From: JAAFGT01 sp041485165
GTDB lineage: Bacteria; Acidobacteriota; Terriglobia; Acidiferrales; UBA7541
DNA length: 64,000 nt
Reading direction: 5' to 3'
Assembly: GCA_041485165.1 (NCBI GenBank)
Contig: JBGPJC010000001.1
Coordinates: 1-64,000 of the forward strand
The notes under the pieces were generated by a model. The model made no database searches and was not told where the DNA came from. It saw only the letters and a program-made list of their open reading frames with translations. Positions 16,660 through 25,239 of the stretch are shown one piece after another; position 1 is the first letter of the stretch; every line of letters starts with the position of its first letter. A program made the translations under genes and the position numbers.

Positions 16660-18912
16660 TCAGGGATGCGTCAGCGTCTCGTTCATTTGCACCGCGCGGT
16701 TTTCCTGGACCACGACGATCTTCTCCAGGGGGGCGTACCCCTTCAAGTAAAGCGTCACGGTGTACTGCCCGGCGGGCAATTCTATCCTAGCTGGCGTTCG
16801 GCGTCCCGTACTGTTGTTGTTGACCAGGATATCGGCGCCGCGAGGGATGGAGCGCACCTCGATCGATCCGGTGGAGCCGCGGTGCTCGATCAGCTCGACC
16901 TCCAGCCGCTTCATCGAGTCGCTCTTCAGTTCCACCGTGCCGGCATAGCGCTCGTAGCCGGTTTTCTGCACCACGATGGCGTAATTCCCGGGCGAGAGCG
17001 GGATGGTCGCCGGCGTGGCTTGCGACTGGCGCTGGCCATTGATCAGCACCTCGGCCCCCGGCGGGCGGCTCTCCACAATCAGGCTGGAGAAAGGAGCCTG
17101 CATGGTCAGGCGCTCTCCGGAGATGTGCCCGGCACGGACCTCGATGATGCGCTTGATCTGGCGGTAGCCGTCCAGGTTGACTTCCATCGTATACCGGCCG
17201 GGCTCGAGGTCCTCGAAGCGGCACGGCGTGCGGCAATTGGCCACCGCGGCGCCCTTGGGGCCGGTGAGCACTGCATTTGCGCCCAGGACGTCGGTGACCA
17301 CCTCGACTTCGCCGCGCCCGGGCGCCGTCTTGGGCTTTTCTTCCATTTCCCCGGCGGCGGCTTTGACGATTTGAATCTTGTCCACCACGCGGACCTTGGC
17401 CGGCATCGCCGGCATGCGCTGCATCAGGCGGCGGTGGTCGGCCTTGGTCAAACTCCCGGTCAAGGTCAGCAAATTGCCCGAGACGCCGACGCGGATGCGA
17501 TCGGACATGGACTCGTCACTGATCCGCTGCTCCAGTTTGGTTTTCGCTGCGGCGAAGTTTCCCGCTGTCGAGGACGATTCCTCTTTGGCCGGCGCGGACT
17601 TCGCCGGCACTTTCTCCGCGGGCTTTCCCTTCGCACTCTTGCTGGAGCTTTCTGCCGGAGGCGGCGGCTCCTCCGGCGTGGTGGTCCCGGGGTTCGCGGG
17701 ATTCGTGGTTGTATCGGGTAACGGTTTCGGCTGCGTTCCGCCTTGCGGCGCGCCCTGGGTCATGGGAACGCCGCTGCGCTGCAAAAGGTCATGCAGCGCC
17801 GGCCAAGCAAAATACCCGGCCACACCCATCACCGCCAGAAGGAACAAGGCCCACACCAATCCACCGCGCTTTTTCTCCGGCGGAGGCGGATCGAAGTAAG
17901 TGCGCGATTGCGAAGGAGGCGCCGGAACGGCCGGGGTCGCAGTGCCAGGCGCGGGCGCCGTCTGGGGAGAGCGCGTGCCGATTTGCGTCGCCGGGCGCGC
18001 CGCGGGAGGTGTTTCCATGGTCGCATCCGGTGACGCCGAAATCGGCAATACCGGCGCGCGCATCATCACCGTGGGCGCCTGGCTGAGGGGGCCCTCGCGA
18101 TAATTGCGCAAGGCCTTGAGCAGCTCTCCACAGCTCTGGTAGCGGTCGTCCGGCTCTTTGGCCAGCACTTTGTTGATCACCGCGTTCAGCCCGGGATGCA
18201 ACGAAGTGTCCAGTACGATCGGCGGGATGGGGTCCTCGTGGACGATTTTGTAGATCACGGTGGTGACGTTTTTGCCGGGGAAAGGCTTTTCGCCGGTCAC
18301 CAGCTCGTAGAGGATCACGCCCAGTGAGAACACGTCTGCGCGGCCGTCCACGGGACGGCCTTTCACCTGTTCGGGAGACATGTAGCTGGGCGTCCCGATG
18401 ATGTGTCCGGTCTGCGTGCCGCCGCGCTCGAGGATCTTGGCGGTGCCAAAGTCGGTAATCTTCACCGTGTCCAGCTCGCCCAGCAGGATGTTGGCGGGCT
18501 TGACGTCGCGGTGGACGATGTTGCGCTGGTGAGCATAGTCCAGCGCGCGGCAAGCTTGTTCCATCAGCCGCAGCAGCCGCGGCAGCGGAAAAGCCTGCTT
18601 CTCGTCCATCATCGCCTGCAGGCTGCGCCCGGCGACGTACTCCATGGTGATGTAGAACAGGTCGCCATCTGCTCCGGCATCGTAGATGACCACGATGTTG
18701 GGATGGCTCAGCAGGCCGGCGGCGCGCGTCTCAATGTGAAAGCGGTTGAGCAGCTCGGGCTTGGGCGTGGTCCCGCCCATATCCTCGAGCCGCATGGTCT
18801 TGATGGCTACGGTGCGGCCGATGAGCGGGTCAATGGCCTTATACACCACGCCCATGGCGCCGCGGCCGATCTCTTCCTGCAATTCGTAACGTCCTGCTTT
18901 GCGTTGTTCCAT
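16660..18912 (-). CDS. Serine/threonine protein kinase with BON-like and PEGA domains
   Basis: About 750 residues from the ATG at 18912, chosen because the kinase fold starts immediately (YELQEEIGRGAMGVVYKAID). Kinase motifs are complete: VAIKTM Lys, HRDVKPANILL, DFGTAKI, SYMSPEQVKG. After a Pro-rich linker a single membrane helix near residue 350 (LVWALFLLAVMGVAGYFAW) leads to an outer part with a BON-like segment (DRIRVGVSGNLLTLTGSL) and three PEGA repeats, each with the GYxx/PGxY pattern (SRPPGAEVLINGQ; SIPRGADILVNN). The plan is a membrane sensor kinase reading the cell envelope. The frame stays open upstream to 19179, so a longer start is possible. Confidence 0.85.
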   Translation of the reverse strand: MEQRKAGRYELQEEIGRGAMGVVYKAIDPLIGRTVAIKTMRLEDMGGTTPKPELLNRFHIETRAAGLLSHPNIVVIYDAGADGDLFYITMEYVAGRSLQAMMDEKQAFPLPRLLRLMEQACRALDYAHQRNIVHRDVKPANILLGELDTVKITDFGTAKILERGGTQTGHIIGTPSYMSPEQVKGRPVDGRADVFSLGVILYELVTGEKPFPGKNVTTVIYKIVHEDPIPPIVLDTSLHPGLNAVINKVLAKEPDDRYQSCGELLKALRNYREGPLSQAPTVMMRAPVLPISASPDATMETPPAARPATQIGTRSPQTAPAPGTATPAVPAPPSQSRTYFDPPPPEKKRGGLVWALFLLAVMGVAGYFAWPALHDLLQRSGVPMTQGAPQGGTQPKPLPDTTTNPANPGTTTPEEPPPPAESSSKSAKGKPAEKVPAKSAPAKEESSSTAGNFAAAKTKLEQRISDESMSDRIRVGVSGNLLTLTGSLTKADHRRLMQRMPAMPAKVRVVDKIQIVKAAAGEMEEKPKTAPGRGEVEVVTDVLGANAVLTGPKGAAVANCRTPCRFEDLEPGRYTMEVNLDGYRQIKRIIEVRAGHISGERLTMQAPFSSLIVESRPPGAEVLINGQRQSQATPATIPLSPGNYAIVVQKTGYERYAGTVELKSDSMKRLEVELIEHRGSTGSIEVRSIPRGADILVNNNSTGRRTPARIELPAGQYTVTLYLKGYAPLEKIVVVQENRAVQMNETLTHP

Positions 18913-19211
18913 GCCAGTCAGGGAGTGCGCGGAGGGCCCGGTCGTTTCCTGAACGCGGCCCGCAAGAGGATTTCCCGTCGAAATCTCGGCGGGATTCTCA
19001 TCCGCAGGGAACGCCGGGCGTGCGAGCCGGGTCGAGGCCAGCCGGGCCAGTGCGCGGTTCCTATCCTCAGCCGATAAAGGGCCGATAAAGAGGAAGATAC
19101 GCCTGCCCGGGTGGTTGGTCAACGATGTGGCGCGGGCGCTGTGCCTGACCGCGCAAGATGTGGCTGTAGTGGAGGGCACTACGGCCTGTACATCTATTCA
19201 ATGCGCACCGC

Positions 19212-19823
19212 TTAGAGGTCACGCAGGCGGTGCAGGACCGTGGCAATTTTCTCCGCGCCCTTCTGCACGTCCACCTCTTCGGTGTCGTCGGTGATTCCGT
19301 AAGCCTCGTTGATCTGTACGGCGTATTCCTGCGGTGATTTCGAGAAGTGCCCGTCCTGGTCTTTTACTTTGCTGGCGTGACACTCCAGGTAGCCTTCGAT
19401 AAAACCAATCTGTGCGGGAGGCTCGGCGTCGAACCAGAACCTGCCGTCGAAGCCTTCATGCGGCTCGCCCTTCGACCCGCCGGCGGGAGACTGGCTTGTG
19501 CTTCCCTGCCCGGCGGCGCCGAGAATGGCCTCGAGCGCTTCAGAAACTCCCTGCTGGCGGTTCTCCGCGCTCTGCTTGAAGTGCTCATTCAGCGCATCGA
19601 TGTAGGACTGCACACTCTTGGTGAACGCCGCGGGGCCTTGGAACTCGGACACGTAACAGTCCGCGTAGCCGGAAATAAAACCGTACTGCTCCCAGGAGCC
19701 GAGGCTCAGCCACCAGTCGCCGTCGTGCGCTTTGCGCTCGGGCTGCTGTGGGAAGGCATACGCCGGAGCCAGCATCATCGCGGCCAGAAGGAGGAGAAGT
19801 GCGGTGAAGCGAATCATGCTCAT
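19212..19823 (-). CDS. Secreted protein with an internal duplication
   Basis: 203 residues with a signal peptide ending near PAYAF. Two copies of one ~50-residue unit are visible, residues 34-82 (DGDWWLSLGSWEQYGFISGY) and 125-175 (FDGRFWFDAEPPAQIGFIEG), with identical spacing of GFI, GY and a single Cys (C56 and C148). A Ser/Gly/Pro linker separates them. The duplicated unit is not a family I can name. It starts 26 bases after the radical SAM gene on the same strand, so the two are probably co-transcribed. A second ATG two codons in has better ribosome-site spacing. Confidence 0.7.
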   Translation of the reverse strand: MSMIRFTALLLLLAAMMLAPAYAFPQQPERKAHDGDWWLSLGSWEQYGFISGYADCYVSEFQGPAAFTKSVQSYIDALNEHFKQSAENRQQGVSEALEAILGAAGQGSTSQSPAGGSKGEPHEGFDGRFWFDAEPPAQIGFIEGYLECHASKVKDQDGHFSKSPQEYAVQINEAYGITDDTEEVDVQKGAEKIATVLHRLRDL

Positions 19824-19849
19824 TTCCTCACGACAATTTCATGGATGCC

Positions 19850-20878
19850 TTACTGCGTATGAATGTGAACCAGCGGCTCGGCGGGCGCGCGTGCCGGCGC
19901 AGGCTCCAGCGTCTGCGGCGCGCGCCAGTGGTCGATATAAGAAGTCTGCTGCACGCAGGAAATGGTGCACCGCGGCGCGCAGGGCTTGCGCGTGTAAAAC
20001 TCGCGGCCGAGTTGCTCGCGGGTGTACTCGGCGAGAGGGATTCCCGGCCACCCGCGCTGCTGAGAACAGTAATGCACCAGGCCATCTTCGCAGACGTAGA
20101 GGTAGCGCGAGCCGGCGCGGCATCGCCATTCATTAGGCTTACCCCGCGCCAGGTTGCGCTGGAAATGGTTGAAGCGCGCGTAGGAGCGCTTGCCGGTGGC
20201 CATGATCTGGTCGAAGACAGCCTGCTCAGCCGGGGCCAGCGGCTTGAGCTGCCCCGAGCCGTCGTGGATGATGCCCACCGTGCTGGTAAATCCCAGTTCG
20301 ATGGCGCGGCGCGCCACGGCCAGCGCGTCCTGCGGGTCGCTCACCCCGCTGCCCACCACGCTGTTGATGTTGACGTGGAATTCGGCTAGCTCGGCCAACA
20401 AGTGCAGCTTCTGGTCGAGAACCTTGAGACTCTTCTTCGAAACATCGTCCGGCTGGACGTTGTCGATGCTGATCTGCACATGGTCGAGGCCGGCGCGGTT
20501 CAGCCGCTCGATGCGCTCGGCAACCAGCAGGTAGCCGTTGGTGATCAGCCCGGCGATGATTCCGTGATGCCGGATGCGGGCGATGATTTCGTCCAGTTCG
20601 GGATGCAGCAACGGCTCGCCGCCGCTGATGGTGATTAGCGAAGTGCCGAACGACGCCAGGCGGTCGATCCGGCGGAACATTTCCTCTGCCGGCACGGGAT
20701 CGGAAAAGTCGTCGAACTCGTTGCAATAGGTGCAGGCCAGGTTGCAGCGGCGAATGGGGATGATGTGCGCCTGGACGGTGTGGCGCGTCGAGAGCAGCGC
20801 CTTGCCCACCAGCCAGAGCTCGCGCACGCGCCGCCGCGCGAAAATAAAGCGTCCCCGCAGTGTGTCGCGCTTCCCCAT
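19850..20878 (-). CDS. Radical SAM/SPASM-type protein
   Basis: 342 residues from the ATG at 20878, preceded by AAAAGGAAAAA. The radical SAM signature CxxxCxxC is at C45, C49, C52 (RRCNLACTYCNEF), followed by TISGGEPLLHPE for SAM binding. The C-terminus holds further Cys residues in CRAGSRYLYVCEDGLVHYC and KPCAPRCTISC, as in SPASM or twitch domains that bind a second iron-sulfur cluster. The N-terminus lacks a leader-peptide recognition domain. The gene downstream encodes a small secreted protein with paired Cys residues. The substrate is unknown; a peptide or a lipid-linked head group are both possible. Confidence 0.85.
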   Translation of the reverse strand: MGKRDTLRGRFIFARRRVRELWLVGKALLSTRHTVQAHIIPIRRCNLACTYCNEFDDFSDPVPAEEMFRRIDRLASFGTSLITISGGEPLLHPELDEIIARIRHHGIIAGLITNGYLLVAERIERLNRAGLDHVQISIDNVQPDDVSKKSLKVLDQKLHLLAELAEFHVNINSVVGSGVSDPQDALAVARRAIELGFTSTVGIIHDGSGQLKPLAPAEQAVFDQIMATGKRSYARFNHFQRNLARGKPNEWRCRAGSRYLYVCEDGLVHYCSQQRGWPGIPLAEYTREQLGREFYTRKPCAPRCTISCVQQTSYIDHWRAPQTLEPAPARAPAEPLVHIHTQ

Positions 20879-21281
20879 TTTTTCCTTTTCCGTCAATCGC
20901 GCCGGACCGGCTTCCCCCTGTCCGTCATTTCTCTCACGCGCGATGCCCCTGGGAGAGCTATTTATTATGCCCCACAGGGCCTCCGCCCTCCAACCGCGGC
21001 GGGGGTAGCAGTATCCATCTTGTTCGTGGGGTTGCATTCCTGGAGTACGGCGGCTTGCCGCCGCGTATTTTGTGCACGGCTGGTCGATGGCCACGGCAGA
21101 CTCTCGGTCGCTGGATGGATGGTGTTGGCGCCGCAACCGCGGCGGCAAGCCGCTGCACTCCAGGAAATCTCCGCACATCACATTTGGGAATTTGTCTTCA
21201 CAAAAAGCGCCTTGTAATCCCGAGGCGGGGTGGCGAAAATCCAATCCGCACCTAATTCTTAGAATAAGGAGTCGTCTGATA
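20879..21281. other. Divergent intergenic region with a large inverted repeat
   Basis: 403 bases between divergently transcribed genes. Apart from the 130-base inverted-repeat element, listed separately, no gene is supported. The promoters of both neighbours must lie here. AAGGAG at 21266-21271 is the ribosome site of the next gene. Confidence 0.5.
21037..21166. repeat. 130-bp element with 29-bp inverted ends
   Basis: The left arm (21037-21065) and right arm (21138-21166) are inverted copies that differ at only two of 29 positions. Each begins TTCCTGGAGT and ends in GGCGGCTTGCCGCCGCG, itself a small palindrome. The 72-base centre is non-coding. The form is that of a miniature inverted-repeat or paired REP element. 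It lies between divergent promoters. Confidence 0.65.
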
Positions 21282-21812
21282 ATGCACTCTTCCGGAGAAT
21301 CTTTTTCGTCATCTTATGCGCACTTTGCGAAGCATCCTCTCTCTTTCGCGCTGCTTCTGGTCCTTGGCTCTTTCCTCCTCTCTGAGGTGGCATTCTCGAA
21401 ACAAGCATCTGCCGATGCGCTGCGGCAAGCCGATATCAACTTCTCCACAGCCGCCAAGCGCGATGGCCTCAATGGCTGGCTTTCCTACTTCGATGAGCAG
21501 GCCATCATTGACCGCGGCGGCGCCTGCGTAACCGGAAAGCAGGGTCTGCGCGAGTTCTACACGACCTTGTTCTCCCGCAAAGATCTGGATTTCACCTGGG
21601 CGCCCGATGCCGGCGTCCTCTTTGAATCCGGCGAGCTGGGTTACACCTCCGGCCACTACCGGCTGGCATTCACGAAGGATGACGGGGCGCGAGTGGTGCA
21701 GACGGGAAACTACATCACCGTGTGGAAAAAACAGGCTGACGGCTCGTGGAAAGTTCAATCGGACTTCGGCAGCCAAGCTACGACCACTACTTCGGATCCG
21801 CCGAAGAAGTAG
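21282..21812 (+). CDS. Secreted SnoaL/DUF4440-like protein
   Basis: 176 residues from the ATG at 21282, which has AAGGAG upstream. A hydrophobic stretch near residues 20-38 (PLSFALLLVLGSFLLSEVAF) acts as a signal or anchor. The remainder reads as a DUF4440/SnoaL-like cone fold: ADALRQADINFSTAAKRDGL at the start, then GYTSGHYRLAFTKDDGA and TGNYITVWKKQADGSWKVQ at the end. Such proteins bind small hydrophobic ligands or have no known function. The 3' end overlaps the convergent gene by 26 bases. Confidence 0.8.
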   Translation: MHSSGESFSSSYAHFAKHPLSFALLLVLGSFLLSEVAFSKQASADALRQADINFSTAAKRDGLNGWLSYFDEQAIIDRGGACVTGKQGLREFYTTLFSRKDLDFTWAPDAGVLFESGELGYTSGHYRLAFTKDDGARVVQTGNYITVWKKQADGSWKVQSDFGSQATTTTSDPPKK

Positions 21813-22704
21813 CCGCAGGCGTTTTTCCGCTCCGGCGGGCGCGCTTGACCGCGGAGTACAGGTCGGCGATCGAATAGGTGACTCCGACGAAGACGCGCTT
21901 GTGCGGCGCGCCCGCGGTGAGGCCGGCGTCTATCCCGCCGTCCAGGACCAGCCGCGGCGACACCTGAACCGTAAGCGCCCAGAGGGTGGAGACAAATCCC
22001 GGCGTGGCAGCGTTTAGCCGCGTGTTTCCGTACAGCTCGCCGGTGATGCCCAGGGGCCCGCGCAAGGTGCGAGAAAAGGAAATATTCATTTGGAAGTAGT
22101 GGTCGAAGCCGGAGGAATTGGTGCGCCCGATCATAAAATAAGTTGCGTTACCGTCGAAATGTGTCCCCAACAAGTCTTTGCTGGCTAGAAATGTGAAGCC
22201 ATGATCCACGCGCCCCGAACCCAGCCCCTTCTGCGGGCTTGCGGAAAGAAACTTGGCCGCGTAGCTGAATGCCAGTGCCGGGATGTGGGTGGTCTGGCGA
22301 TAAAAGCGGATCTGTGGCCCCAACCAATTGTCGCCAAAGCCGCTCTGGGTGCCTGAAGTATCCGTCTGCGAAATAAAACTCGTGGTAGTCCAGCGCAGTT
22401 CGATGTCGCAGAGCATCCCGAACTTCAGCAAGCCTCCGAAATCGTGCTGGTGCACGCCCCGGCCGGGCCAAGTGCGGTCCCAACCGTATTCCAGCTCCAG
22501 CACGCCATACTGCGTGGTGTCGGCGGGATTGGCAATCGTGGGACGGTTCGGATTGGCAACGATGGCCGGCTTGGAGCAGCCTGTCTGCCGGCCAATCCAC
22601 TGCGCGCGGAGTTCTGCTGTCTCTGCAAAGATGAAAATCGCCACCGTAAGCAGACAGAGCAGTACGTTTCTGATTCGACGAATCGAATTCGTCCGTTCAA
22701 TCAT
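21787..22704 (-). CDS. Putative outer-membrane beta-barrel protein
   Basis: 305 residues from the ATG at 22704, chosen because a signal peptide follows directly (NVLLCLLTVAIFIFAETAELRA). The mature part alternates polar and aromatic residues in beta-strand fashion (YGVLELEYGWDRTW; HFDGNATYFMIGRT), like the transporter-type barrels annotated as the MetA pathway of phenol degradation. Upstream in-frame codons lack a ribosome site. No partner genes point to a substrate. The assignment to a barrel is reasonable; the family name is tentative. Confidence 0.65.
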   Translation of the reverse strand: MIERTNSIRRIRNVLLCLLTVAIFIFAETAELRAQWIGRQTGCSKPAIVANPNRPTIANPADTTQYGVLELEYGWDRTWPGRGVHQHDFGGLLKFGMLCDIELRWTTTSFISQTDTSGTQSGFGDNWLGPQIRFYRQTTHIPALAFSYAAKFLSASPQKGLGSGRVDHGFTFLASKDLLGTHFDGNATYFMIGRTNSSGFDHYFQMNISFSRTLRGPLGITGELYGNTRLNAATPGFVSTLWALTVQVSPRLVLDGGIDAGLTAGAPHKRVFVGVTYSIADLYSAVKRARRSGKTPAATSSADPK

Positions 22705-22807
22705 GCATGGGTGTCCCGGCGAAGCGCATTCTACATCCTCCGCGGTTATAGGCTGAGCCAGTCTTCGCCCGGCAATGCCAAAGGTGATTTTCATCGACCC
22801 AGAGGGG

Positions 22808-22813
22808 TATACT
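22808..22813 (+). promoter_or_regulatory. Candidate -10 element for a leaderless VOC gene
   Basis: TATACT lies between GGGG and CCCC, six bases before the ATG at 22820. This is the same spacing as for hicB and the DUF4160 gene. No good -35 is present. If used, translation would start at the first base of the mRNA. Confidence 0.35.
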
Positions 22814-22819
22814 CCCCCG

Positions 22820-23608
22820 ATGCCAAACATCGATAAACATGCGCCGGGCGCGTTCTGCTGGATCGAGCTGGCCACTACAGACCAGAAGGCCGCCAAAGAC
22901 TTTTACGGCTCACTATTCGGCTGGGGTGTAAGTGACATGCCCATGGGCCCCGGCGATTTCTACACCATGTTCAAGCTCGACGGCCGCGACACCGGCGCCG
23001 CCTACACGCTGCGGCCGGACCAGCGCGCCCAGGGCGTTCCGCCGCACTGGATGATCTACATCGCGGTGGAGAGCGCCGACCAGACCGCTGCCCGTGCTGC
23101 GGAACTGGGGGCCAAGGTGTTCGCGCCTCCGTTTGACGTTTACGATGCGGGCCGCATGGCCGTGCTCCAGGATCCTTCCGGCGCGGTGTTCTCAATATGG
23201 CAGGCGAAGAAGAACACAGGGATCGGGATCGCCGGAGTCCCCGGAACACTCTGCTGGGCGGACCTGAGCACACCGGACACGGCAAGCGCCACACGCTTTT
23301 ACTCCGGCCTGTTCGGCTGGAAGCTGACTGCGGGCGAAAAAGATACGTCCGGCTATCTGCACATCCAGAACGGCGAGACATTTATCGGCGGAGTCCCGCC
23401 CGCCGCACACCGCGACCCCAGTGCGCCTCCGCACTGGCTGGCCTATTTCTACGTGGCCGACTGCGACGCTGTGGTGAACAAGGCGAAATCTCTTGGCGCG
23501 GCCGTATACCTGGAGCCCATGAGCATGGAAAATGTCGGCCGTTTTTCCGTGCTGGCCGACCCGCAGGGCGCGGTGTTCGCCGTCTTCCAAGAAACCAAGC
23601 GCGCCTGA
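22820..23608 (+). CDS. VOC-family protein with two glyoxalase-like domains
   Basis: 262 residues. Two copies of the vicinal-oxygen-chelate fold are evident, each starting with an F/L-C-W-x-[ED]-L block (GAFCWIELATTDQKAAKDFY; GTLCWADLSTPDTASATRFY) and ending with a DPxGAVFxxxQ motif (LQDPSGAVFSIWQ; LADPQGAVFAVFQ). The pair of domains makes a complete cupped barrel. Members include glyoxalases, dioxygenases and antibiotic-binding proteins; the exact reaction cannot be assigned. An in-frame ATG at 22775 would add 15 residues, but the start at 22820 matches the family N-terminus better. Confidence 0.85.
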   Translation: MPNIDKHAPGAFCWIELATTDQKAAKDFYGSLFGWGVSDMPMGPGDFYTMFKLDGRDTGAAYTLRPDQRAQGVPPHWMIYIAVESADQTAARAAELGAKVFAPPFDVYDAGRMAVLQDPSGAVFSIWQAKKNTGIGIAGVPGTLCWADLSTPDTASATRFYSGLFGWKLTAGEKDTSGYLHIQNGETFIGGVPPAAHRDPSAPPHWLAYFYVADCDAVVNKAKSLGAAVYLEPMSMENVGRFSVLADPQGAVFAVFQETKRA

Positions 23609-23628
23609 TTCGCGCACAGCAGAGACCG

Positions 23629-23931
23629 TCAAGCGAGCAGGTTGAACTCGCCGATGCAAGTCTCCCGGAGGGTCAAGGCTTCGCACTCCCGGTCCAGCGC
23701 GTCAAATTCCTCCTTCCACTGCGCCTGAAAAGCGGTGCAGGTCTCCAGTGAGCGCCAGTAATCGCAGGTGAGGTACCGGCCAGGAAGGCCGCGATCCTTG
23801 AGCAGTTCGGTCCGCACGTAGCCGGGCGCGCGTTGAAAAAGTTTCGCCCAGGCCCCTGCAGGCCCATACTCCTCTTCGAATCGCGCCTGGCATTCATTCT
23901 TGATTTCGAACGACCAGATGCGCACGTACAC
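23629..23931 (-). CDS. Antibiotic biosynthesis monooxygenase-like (ABM) protein
   Basis: 100 residues. The opening MYVRIWSFEIKNECQARFEEEYGPAGAWAKLF and the later GYVRTELLKD and YLTCDYWRSLETCTAFQAQW follow the ABM/dimeric alpha-beta barrel pattern (V-x-x-F-x-V, xxxF, Y, then W.s...F). Such small proteins act as monooxygenases, heme-degrading enzymes or have no known function. The gene is convergent with the VOC gene, with 20 bases between stops, and stands alone. Confidence 0.65.
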   Translation of the reverse strand: MYVRIWSFEIKNECQARFEEEYGPAGAWAKLFQRAPGYVRTELLKDRGLPGRYLTCDYWRSLETCTAFQAQWKEEFDALDRECEALTLRETCIGEFNLLA

Positions 23932-24145
23932 GCTGCACCCCTTGCGGTTATTTCACCGGCTGGGCTCATGGAAGAAATCATCTAAACTCGGCGCCCGCTG
24001 CTCACCGCCGTCCCGCCAGGGGTGTAGCCTACCGCAAAGTGGCAAAATGGCGCCCATTCTTCCGGAACTCTTCGGAAAAACATTTGATGTGGCACCTAAG
24101 TCCGTGCCTGGTCGAGTGGGAATCCGACAGGGGAATTCTTCACGA

Positions 24146-24904
24146 TTACTGGCCGGCGCCTTCGGCGCAGCGCTTAATTGCGCGGAGCCACATGACCCGA
24201 ATCAATGCGCTGCCGGGATAAATCACCCGCCAGTAATATCCGAATTTGCGCCGCGTGGAAGCATCCGTGGCGTACACGCGCGTCTCGGTGGTGACCACGC
24301 AGGCGCCGGGGCCATCGTCCGAGACCAGGAAGTTCATCGCGGCGATGGCAAAGCCGGGCGCGTGCGCGGCCTTGAAGTCTTGAGGTACCGGGGGCCTGCC
24401 GAGCCTGAACCCGGGTGGAGTGGCTACGGCTGTCCCGACGACAATCTCCCGTCCTGCCCTCTCCGCCAGCAGCACAAAGCCCGTCCGAGTGGCGACTTCG
24501 AGCAGCGGCAAGCGCTCCGAAGGGTTCAGGATGCTCTCCGGGCCGGGACGGCCGAAGCGGCGGATCCAGGTCAGCGTGCGGAACAACAGGATCTCGTCCG
24601 CCCGCACTCTCTTTATGGCCGTGTACGTTCGGCTGCAGGACGCCGCGACGCGGCTGGAGTGGAACTCGCCGAATTGCCATACCGGCGTGAATTGATCTAG
24701 CTCCGTCTGCGCCTCGGCGATCCGTGTCTCTTTGGCCGGCCATTGGAGGCCCACGCTGGCGAGGAGTATAGCGCCTCCCAACACAACGGCTGCGCGCGCC
24801 CGATTGGCGATGCCAAGAAATTTCAGCGGCTTCAGCAGCGAAATACAGGCCAGGAGAGCGGTGATCAGCCCCAAGTAGACCAGTACCGAAGGAAAGACTT
24901 TCAT
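24146..24904 (-). CDS. Membrane-anchored hypothetical protein
   Basis: 252 residues. Two N-terminal membrane helices are clear (VLVYLGLITALLACISLL and AAVVLGGAILLASVGL). They are followed by a soluble domain of about 180 residues (LPLLEVATRTGFVLLAERAG; FAIAAMNFLVSDDGPGACVV; SALIRVMWLRAIKRCAEG) whose tail resembles START/SRPBCC-type folds. No catalytic motif was recognised. The convincing membrane segments favour this frame over the long frame on the opposite strand. It is a single gene with no evident operon partner. Confidence 0.6.
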   Translation of the reverse strand: MKVFPSVLVYLGLITALLACISLLKPLKFLGIANRARAAVVLGGAILLASVGLQWPAKETRIAEAQTELDQFTPVWQFGEFHSSRVAASCSRTYTAIKRVRADEILLFRTLTWIRRFGRPGPESILNPSERLPLLEVATRTGFVLLAERAGREIVVGTAVATPPGFRLGRPPVPQDFKAAHAPGFAIAAMNFLVSDDGPGACVVTTETRVYATDASTRRKFGYYWRVIYPGSALIRVMWLRAIKRCAEGAGQ

Positions 24905-25079
24905 ATTCCGCTGAGTCTTCAGTTCATCGCCGCACGAAGAAGAGTCCAGCCGGCGAAGCGAGCGCGCTCCACGCTGTACCCATCTCGCTCATAAGAATTA
25001 GGACCCCACTCCCGCGCACCGACAAAGGTTAGGTCGCCCCGAGTATGTTAGTCTAGTGGAAATCGTCCGTTGAACCGCC

Positions 25080-25156
25080 GGGCCTGTAGCTCAGATGGAT
25101 AGAGCAGCGGTTTCCTAAACCGCGTGTCGGGAGTTCGACTCTCCCCAGGCCCACCA
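25080..25156 (+). tRNA. tRNA-Arg (anticodon CCT)
   Basis: A full cloverleaf can be drawn: acceptor GGGCCTG (25080-25086) with CAGGCCC (25146-25152), D-arm TAGCTCAGATGGATAGAGC, anticodon stem GCGGT/ACCGC around the loop TTCCTAA, and T-arm GGGAG-TTCGACT-CTCCC. The anticodon CCT reads the Arg codon AGG. The terminal CCA (25154-25156) is encoded in the DNA. Confidence 0.97.
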
Positions 25157-25239
25157 TGTTTCCAAACTGCGTGTCGGTGGCTCCGCACCTTTCGCGGCGA
25201 AGGATTGTGCACCCGGCCGTAGTTCCTGTGGTAACTCTC

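Noticed and set aside
23900..24700. Plus-strand frame overlapping the membrane-anchored protein gene
   Set aside because: The minus frame has two proper membrane helices and a domain-like tail; this one has neither.
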